In this document: positions 1 through 4,476 of the stretch, piece after piece
Layout of the letters: each line of letters starts with the position of its first letter
Position numbering within the stretch: position 1 is the first letter of the stretch
Source: Campylobacterota bacterium
GTDB lineage: Bacteria; Campylobacterota; Campylobacteria; Campylobacterales; SZUA-545
Assembly (NCBI GenBank): GCA_030836705.1
Contig: JAUPLZ010000217.1
Span: 1 to 5,983, forward strand
Length of the DNA stretch: 5,983 bases
Direction: 5' to 3'
Position numbers and translations under genes: made by a program
The notes under the pieces: generated by a model
The model's database searches: none
What the model saw: the letters and a program-made list of their open reading frames with translations, nothing else
Told to the model about the DNA's origin: nothing

Positions 1-201
1 ACCGACTCTATGGAAGTAATAGAAAAAAGAATGATAAATGCTCTTGGAGAGATGAAGAATATACCTGAGTACGATTATTTGATAATCAACAAAGAGTTTG
101 ATAAGTCATTGGAAAAATTAACAGCGATTGCAAAATCTTCAAGATATATTCAAACAAGATTTTCACTCGATGAGTTTTTTATTAAGTGGAGAAATACATA
201 A
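1..201 (+). CDS. gmk: Guanylate kinase, C-terminal part (5' end outside window)
   Basis: Guanylate kinase phosphorylates GMP (and dGMP) to GDP with ATP in the cytosol, feeding GTP and dGTP synthesis. The reading frame is open from base 1, and 66 residues are visible before TAA at 199–201. The first residues, TDSMEVIEKRM, match the conserved lid/C-terminal segment of the family (typically R-G-x-D-S-x-E-V-I-x-x-R-M), including the conserved Arg of 'KRM'. They are followed by EYDYLIINKEFD, which corresponds to the conserved 'YDYLIvNdd' strand, and a C-terminal helix. The P-loop and GMP-binding part lie upstream of the window. An internal ATG at base 10 is not the real start, because the homology continues upstream of it. 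The gene sits 15 nt before tatA. The order gmk–tatA–argS is the one I know from Campylobacter. The family assignment is firm from these motifs, although only about a third of the protein is visible. Confidence 0.93.
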   Translation, partial: TDSMEVIEKRMINALGEMKNIPEYDYLIINKEFDKSLEKLTAIAKSSRYIQTRFSLDEFFIKWRNT

Positions 202-205
202 AAAA

Positions 206-211
206 AAGGAG
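206..211 (+). promoter_or_regulatory. Ribosome binding site of tatA
   Basis: AAGGAG is a near-perfect Shine–Dalgarno sequence lying 5 nt before the ATG at 217. It selects that codon over the in-frame ATG at 223, which would be 11 nt away. It is the strongest ribosome binding site in the window, fitting the high copy number expected of TatA. Confidence 0.85.
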
Positions 212-216
212 ATAGT

Positions 217-453
217 ATGGGTATGCCTAGTATGCCGGAGTTATTGGTTATTTTATTGATTGTAGTGTTGCTTTTTGGAGCTAAGAAGATTCCTGATTTA
301 GCAAAAGGGATAGGAACTGGTATAAAAAACTTCAAAAAATCAATGAAAGATGATGATGAAGAGACAAAAGTTGCTACAAACGATACAACTGGTCAAATAA
401 ATAAAACAGAGTCAAAAGTTGATTCTAAAATAGAAGAAAAAACAAAAGCATAA
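217..453 (+). CDS. tatA: Sec-independent protein translocase subunit TatA
   Basis: TatA oligomerises in the cytoplasmic membrane and forms the passage through which the Tat system exports folded, often cofactor-containing proteins with twin-arginine signal peptides. The 78-residue product has the family layout. A short N-terminus is followed by one transmembrane helix at about residues 8–20 (ELLVILLIVVLLF), with a polar Glu at position 8. The F20-G21 hinge comes next, then an amphipathic helix at about 23–41 containing KKIPDLAKGIGTGIKNFKK. The tail, about 43–78, is hydrophilic and charged, begins with an Asp/Glu cluster and is probably disordered. The invariant FG and the FK near the end of the amphipathic helix are both present. 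E. coli TatA has Gln at position 8 and TatB has Glu. Here the short length and the amphipathic helix favour TatA over TatB. The gene lies 15 nt after gmk and 15 nt before argS, so it is very likely cotranscribed. No tatB or tatC is visible in the window. Confidence 0.95.
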   Translation: MGMPSMPELLVILLIVVLLFGAKKIPDLAKGIGTGIKNFKKSMKDDDEETKVATNDTTGQINKTESKVDSKIEEKTKA

Positions 454-457
454 TCGC

Positions 458-463
458 AAGGAT
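458..463 (+). promoter_or_regulatory. Ribosome binding site deciding the TTG start of argS
   Basis: AAGGAT lies 5 nt before TTG at 469–471. No ATG or GTG in the argS frame lies near it, and the protein aligns with the N-terminal domain of other ArgS proteins from this codon. TTG is therefore the best start. Confidence 0.7.
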
Positions 464-468
464 AGTAT

Positions 469-2070
469 TTGAAAAAAAAGATTGCTTCGCATGTAATATC
501 AAAGCTTACCGATATTGCAGGCGTGGAGATTACAAAGCCAAAAGATATCTCTTTTGGTCATTATTGTACGCCGATATCATTTTCGCTAGCAAAAACTTTA
601 AAAAAATCCCCTCATCAAATAGCTCATGATTTATCTCTTGAGTTAGAGCATGGGGGTTTGTTTGATAGCGTTAGTGCAATATCTGGATATATTAATTTTA
701 AGTTAAGTGATAGTTTTTTGGATAGTTTTGCTACTGATGCGCTTGTAAGCGGAGCGAATTATGCAAAAGAATCCCAAAACGGTAAATACTTAGTTGAATA
801 TGTGAGTGCAAATCCGACAGGACCTCTTCATATAGGACATGCAAGAGGCGCTGTTTATGGTGATGTGCTTGTTAGAGTAGGCAGACACCTAGGATATGAT
901 ATAAAAACCGAATATTATGTAAATGATGCCGGCAATCAAGTAAAGCTTCTTGGCGATTCTCTTTTTTATGCCGGAAAAAGAGAAGTTTTAAAAGAAGCCG
1001 TTGAATTTCCTGAAGGGTCTTACAAGGGTGAATATATCGCTGAAGTAGCCGTTAAAGCAGCCGAGCATTTTGGCAAAGAAATTTTTAAAGATGAAAGCAG
1101 AATAGATGAACTTGCCGTTTGGGGTAAAGATCAAATGCTCGAAATCATAAAAGACAACTTAAGAGCCGCAAAGATAGAGTTTGATAGTTTTGTAAGCGAA
1201 AAAGAGGTTTTTGCCAAATGGGAGAGCGTAAGGGCTGATCTTGAAAAAAAAGGCGGGCTTTATACGCAAGATGACAAGGTTTATCTAAAATCTTCACAAT
1301 TTGGCGATGGGCATGATAGGGTTGTGGTGCGAGACAACGGAATCCCTACATATTTAGCAGGCGATATTGTTTATCATGACGATAAGTTTAAAAGAGGATA
1401 TGATCACTATATCAACATTTGGGGCGCTGATCATCATGGATATATTGATAGGGTAAAAGCAGCTGTTGAATTCTTGGGATATGATAGTAAAAAACTAGAG
1501 ATTATTCTCTCTCAAATGGTAGCTCTTCTTAAAAACGGTGAGCCGTACAAAATGAGCAAGAGAGCCGGTAATTTTATACTTATGTCTGATGTGGTTGAGG
1601 ATATAGGAATTGACGCTTTAAGATTTATTTTTATGACCAAAAAGAGCGATACTCATCTGGAGTTTGATGTGGATACGCTAAGAAAAGAGGATAGCTCAAA
1701 CCCTGTTTTTTATGTCAATTATGCACATGCTAGAATAAAGTCCGTATTTAAAAAGCTTGAAATTGACGAAAAAAGTGTTTATGGAGTAAAGCTTGAAAAC
1801 CTAAAAGACGACGCAAAAGAGATTTTATTTGAAGCGCTAGTGCTTCCTGAGATACTAGACGATGCATTTCACAGTAGAAATCTTCAGCTTTTAACCGATT
1901 ATCTTTATAAATTATCTGCTAGATTTCACCGTTTTTATACCGAAAATAAAGTCATAGGAAGCGAAAATCAAGAGCAGCTTTTGAAAATATTTGCCATTGT
2001 CGGGCTCTCTATTCGCACTGCTCTTTCTCTGCTTGGAATAGAAGCAAAAGATAGAATGGACCGTGATTAA
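469..2070 (+). CDS. argS: Arginyl-tRNA synthetase
   Basis: This class I aminoacyl-tRNA synthetase activates arginine with ATP and attaches it to tRNA-Arg in the cytosol. ArgS is unusual among synthetases in needing tRNA for the activation step. The protein has 533 residues, close to the Campylobacterota length. Domains in order: an N-terminal additional domain (about 1–85) that contacts the tRNA D-loop; the Rossmann catalytic domain (about 105–390); and a helical DALR anticodon-binding domain (about 410–533, starting near NPVFYVNYAHARI). The HIGH motif is at 121–124 within ANPTGPLHIGHARGA. EYYVNDAGNQ at 149–157 and WGADHHGY at 318–325 are typical ArgS active-site segments. A canonical KMSKR is at 361–365, which some other ArgS proteins lack. 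The C-terminus ends with the family's usual GIEAKDRM plus three extra residues. The start is TTG at 469, supported by AAGGAT. The 3' end overlaps the next gene by 8 nt, indicating an operon and probable translational coupling. Nothing suggests a broken copy. Confidence 0.97.
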   Translation: MKKKIASHVISKLTDIAGVEITKPKDISFGHYCTPISFSLAKTLKKSPHQIAHDLSLELEHGGLFDSVSAISGYINFKLSDSFLDSFATDALVSGANYAKESQNGKYLVEYVSANPTGPLHIGHARGAVYGDVLVRVGRHLGYDIKTEYYVNDAGNQVKLLGDSLFYAGKREVLKEAVEFPEGSYKGEYIAEVAVKAAEHFGKEIFKDESRIDELAVWGKDQMLEIIKDNLRAAKIEFDSFVSEKEVFAKWESVRADLEKKGGLYTQDDKVYLKSSQFGDGHDRVVVRDNGIPTYLAGDIVYHDDKFKRGYDHYINIWGADHHGYIDRVKAAVEFLGYDSKKLEIILSQMVALLKNGEPYKMSKRAGNFILMSDVVEDIGIDALRFIFMTKKSDTHLEFDVDTLRKEDSSNPVFYVNYAHARIKSVFKKLEIDEKSVYGVKLENLKDDAKEILFEALVLPEILDDAFHSRNLQLLTDYLYKLSARFHRFYTENKVIGSENQEQLLKIFAIVGLSIRTALSLLGIEAKDRMDRD

Positions 2071-3304
2071 ACCTCTTGTATACTTCAAGACATTTGGGTG
2101 TCGAACTAATTTGTTTGATACTCAAGTGATGATAAATAGCCTAAAAAACTTTGCCATTTGCGATGATGAAACAAAAGCAAGCGTGATAGTTATAAACTCA
2201 TGCACCGTTACAAATAGTGCGGATAGCGGAGTGAGAAACTACATAAATCAAATAAAACGAAAAAATCCAAATGCGAAAATCTATTTTACGGGATGCGGAG
2301 TAACCACGCAAGGCGAGGCACTTTTTGAAGAAAAAGAGCTAACCGGAGTTTTTGGCCATTCGGAAAAAGAGAAAATTGAAGAGCTATTGGCTAGCAATGA
2401 TAGATTTTTTACAGTTGGAGACCTAAGTCATATCGATAATACAATAGTAACCGAATTTATCGGAAAAAGCAGAGCGTTTATAAAAATACAAGAGGGTTGT
2501 GATTTTGAGTGCAGCTACTGCATAATCCCAAGCGTTAGGGGCAATGCAAGAAGTATTGATGAAGAGACTATTTTAAAACAGATAGAAATTCTTGCATATA
2601 ACGGATTTAGCGAATTTATACTAACTGGAACAAATGTAGGAAGTTACGGCAAGGATAAAGGCAGCTCTATTGCAAAGCTTCTAAAAAAAATATCATTAAT
2701 AAAAAATGTAAAACGAATAAGGGTAGGGAGTTTAGAACCTGTTCAGATTGATGATGAGTTTTTTGAGATTTTGAATGAAAAATGGATGGCAAAACATCTT
2801 CACATTGCTTTGCAGCATGCGCATGACGATATTTTAGAAAGCATGAAAAGAAGGAATAAGTTCAAAGATGATTTAAAACTATTTGAAAAAATAGCTTCAC
2901 ACGGCTATGCTCTTGGAACTGATTTTATTGTGGGATTTCCAAACGAAAGTGATGCGGTGTGGAAGGAGACTTTAAAAAGAGTCGCTCTTTTGCCGCTTAC
3001 GCATATTCATGCCTTTACTTATAGCAAAAGAGACAATACTCCGGCATCGGTTATGACCAATCAAGTCAAAGGCGATATTGCAAAAGCAAGACACAAAGAG
3101 CTTACAAATTTGATAAAAGAAAAAAATATATTATTTAGAAAATCAAACAAAGTGCCTTTAGAAGTGCTTATTGAATCTGATTTAAGCGGATTTGATCAGT
3201 TTTTTAATAAGATGCAAATAGTTTCAAAAAATGAACTAGAGGGCAATTGGATAACGCTAAGTGAATATGAAATAAAAGATGAAAAAAATATCGCCCATTT
3301 ATGA
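2063..3304 (+). CDS. mtaB: tRNA t6A37 methylthiotransferase, MtaB type (MiaB/RimO family)
   Basis: MtaB enzymes convert N6-threonylcarbamoyladenosine at position 37 of ANN-decoding tRNAs to its 2-methylthio form, using radical S-adenosylmethionine chemistry and a second iron–sulfur cluster. The 413-residue product shows the family plan. The N-terminal UPF0004 domain has three cluster cysteines: C13 (KTFGCRTN), C47 (INSCTVTN) and C78 (YFTGCG). The radical-SAM CxxxCxxC follows at C146, C150 and C153 (EGCDFECSYCIIPSVRG). GTDFIVGFPNES at 285–296 and HIHAFTYSKRDNTPA at 314–328 are also typical. FGCRTN and PxRG after the radical-SAM motif favour MtaB over MiaB (GCQMN) or RimO. The C-terminus after about residue 360 is short, a compact or diverged TRAM-like end. 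The expected LQSGSD segment reads LQHAHD (250–255). The start is GTG at 2063, overlapping argS by 8 nt, with only a weak upstream AATGGA. The end overlaps the next gene by 26 nt. The family is certain. The substrate (t6A rather than i6A) is inferred from subfamily motifs. Confidence 0.9.
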   Translation: MIKPLVYFKTFGCRTNLFDTQVMINSLKNFAICDDETKASVIVINSCTVTNSADSGVRNYINQIKRKNPNAKIYFTGCGVTTQGEALFEEKELTGVFGHSEKEKIEELLASNDRFFTVGDLSHIDNTIVTEFIGKSRAFIKIQEGCDFECSYCIIPSVRGNARSIDEETILKQIEILAYNGFSEFILTGTNVGSYGKDKGSSIAKLLKKISLIKNVKRIRVGSLEPVQIDDEFFEILNEKWMAKHLHIALQHAHDDILESMKRRNKFKDDLKLFEKIASHGYALGTDFIVGFPNESDAVWKETLKRVALLPLTHIHAFTYSKRDNTPASVMTNQVKGDIAKARHKELTNLIKEKNILFRKSNKVPLEVLIESDLSGFDQFFNKMQIVSKNELEGNWITLSEYEIKDEKNIAHL

Positions 3305-4418
3305 TGTTGCAATAATAGGTGCGGGCATAGCCGGCTTAAGTGCGGCGTATCATCTAAAAAAAGCCGGACTTAGCGTAGCGGTCATCGATAAAGCCCCTCA
3401 AGAAAATAATAGTTGTATCGGTTGCAGTATAAGCCTAAAATCAGATTCAAATAGCTGCAAAGGTGCTAGCGGCGTAGCGGGTGCTTTTATCTCTCCTATT
3501 ATCGGTAAGCCAAATCAGCTAAAAGATTTTATAAATAACGCTTACGAATATTCGATATCCATCTACAAGGAATTAGCCAAAGATAAATTTATTCAAAATG
3601 GGCTTTTAAGGCTAAAAGAAGAAAATGAGGACGAAAAAGAGTTTGACGAGTTAGAAAAATATATTGCCGTAAACTATGAAAAGAGAGAAAACGGATATTT
3701 TTTTAAAGACGCCGGAATTATGCAGCCTTTGTTTATTCTAAAAGAGCTTATAAAAGGATGCGACGGATATTTTGGATATGAGATAAAAGAGCTAAAAAAA
3801 GAAGATGATTTTTGGATTTTTGATGGCTTTAAAGCTAAAAATTTAGTTCTTGCAACAGGTGCATTTGAGCCTTTGGTTAAGTTTCCGTATGAAATGACAA
3901 GGGGTGTTTGGGGTGAGCGAATACGAATAAAATCAAAAACAACTACGCATTTTAACTATCATAAAAAAGTTTCTATAAGCACAACTTTAAATAATGACGA
4001 GCTTATTATAGGCGCAACTCACAAGCATAATCACGAGTGGCAAATAGATAAAAATGCAAAAGAGTATCTTTTGGAAAAAGCAAATGAGATAATAGATATA
4101 AAAAATCCACAAATTGTGGACATAAAAGCCGGCATGAGACCGGGTAGTTTGGATTATTTTCCAATCGCAGGCAAGGTGCTTGACATAGAAAGAAACATAC
4201 AAGAGTTTAGTTCGATAAAGCACGGCACAAAAATCCCATATGAAAAATTGCATTATATAAAAGGGCTTTTTATTCATACCGGTCATGGCGGCAGAGGGTT
4301 TGTTACGGCACTAAAAACAGCGCAGATTTTAGCCGATAGCATTACAAAAAATAGCATTATGGATGAAAAATTGCACCCCGCTAGATACTTTTACAGATGG
4401 GCAAGAAAAGCCCAGTAA
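3279..4418 (+). CDS. FAD-dependent oxidoreductase, free-standing MnmC C-terminal-like
   Basis: This is a DAO-superfamily flavoprotein of 379 residues, probably cytosolic. An N-terminal dinucleotide-binding fold is shown by DVAIIGAGIAGLSAAYHLKKAG, with GxGxxG at 14–19, followed by an acidic Asp-37 suited to the FAD ribose. Several segments match the FAD half of MnmC, which oxidises cmnm5(s2)U34 of tRNA to nm5(s2)U: GASGVAGAFISPI (62–74), TRGVWGERI (207–215), IGATHKH (244–250), the RPGSLDYFPIAGKVLD block (287–302), GLFIHTGHGGRGF (329–341) and LHPARYF near the end (365–371). There is no N-terminal methyltransferase half, whereas bifunctional MnmC is roughly 600 residues or more. Between strand two and GASG there is an insertion with cysteines C46, C49 and C60. 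The start is ATG at 3279, the only one that leaves the FAD fold complete. It overlaps mtaB by 26 nt and has no clear Shine–Dalgarno, so translational coupling is likely. The superfamily is certain. The MnmC2-like role is inferred from motifs and from its tRNA-modification neighbour. An amino-acid or glycine oxidase is the main alternative. Confidence 0.85.
   Translation: MKKISPIYDVAIIGAGIAGLSAAYHLKKAGLSVAVIDKAPQENNSCIGCSISLKSDSNSCKGASGVAGAFISPIIGKPNQLKDFINNAYEYSISIYKELAKDKFIQNGLLRLKEENEDEKEFDELEKYIAVNYEKRENGYFFKDAGIMQPLFILKELIKGCDGYFGYEIKELKKEDDFWIFDGFKAKNLVLATGAFEPLVKFPYEMTRGVWGERIRIKSKTTTHFNYHKKVSISTTLNNDELIIGATHKHNHEWQIDKNAKEYLLEKANEIIDIKNPQIVDIKAGMRPGSLDYFPIAGKVLDIERNIQEFSSIKHGTKIPYEKLHYIKGLFIHTGHGGRGFVTALKTAQILADSITKNSIMDEKLHPARYFYRWARKAQ
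4398..4414 (+). terminator. Weak hairpin at the end of the oxidoreductase gene
   Basis: TGGGC (4398–4402), a 7-nt loop AAGAAAA and GCCCA (4410–4414) form a 5-bp GC-rich stem within the last codons of the oxidoreductase, just before its TAA. What follows is AT-rich (GTAATTTATAATT) rather than a clean U-run. It could be an inefficient intrinsic terminator of the upstream operon, or a chance pairing in coding sequence. Confidence 0.3.
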
Positions 4419-4431
4419 TTTATAATTACTC

Positions 4432-4440
4432 TGATACAAT
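4432..4440 (+). promoter_or_regulatory. Candidate sigma-70 extended -10 promoter for the chemoreceptor
   Basis: TGATACAAT fits an extended -10 element (TGnTATAAT with one mismatch) in the only sizeable gap between the complete genes. A second TATAAT lies at 4421–4426. No convincing -35 box is seen, which is common in Campylobacter promoters. Transcription from the first element would start near 4447, giving a leader of about 30 nt before the ATG at 4477. I saw no sigma-28 or sigma-54 flagellar-type promoter here. Confidence 0.45.
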
Positions 4441-4463
4441 AAAAAAACTTGTGTTTAAATTAA

Positions 4464-4470
4464 AAGGTGG
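4464..4470 (+). promoter_or_regulatory. Ribosome binding site of the chemoreceptor gene
   Basis: AAGGTGG lies 6 nt before ATG at 4477 and 9 nt before a second in-frame ATG at 4480. Either could initiate, and the products would differ by one Met. The closer spacing favours 4477. Confidence 0.6.
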
Positions 4471-4476
4471 GTGTGT

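Noticed and set aside
150..335. 61-residue minus-strand open frame
   Set aside because: It lies antisense to the gmk end and the start of tatA, both of which have clear family motifs. It has no recognisable domain and is a shadow frame.
472..479. A-run after the argS start as a possible phase-variable tract
   Set aside because: Phase variation in Campylobacter mainly uses long G/C tracts. Short A-runs are common in this AT-rich DNA, and the frame is intact.
4106..4120. Perfect 7-bp inverted repeat with a 1-nt centre (TCCACAA-A-TTGTGGA)
   Set aside because: It looks like an operator or a pair of DnaA-like boxes, but it sits inside the conserved MnmC-like coding region (encoding NPQIVD). The flanking bases match a DnaA box poorly, and no second copy was seen. 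Most likely chance.
3987..4286. 99-residue minus-strand open frame
   Set aside because: It lies wholly antisense to the conserved C-terminal half of the FAD oxidoreductase. Its composition (Phe, Tyr, Ile-rich) is what antisense reading of AT-rich coding DNA gives.
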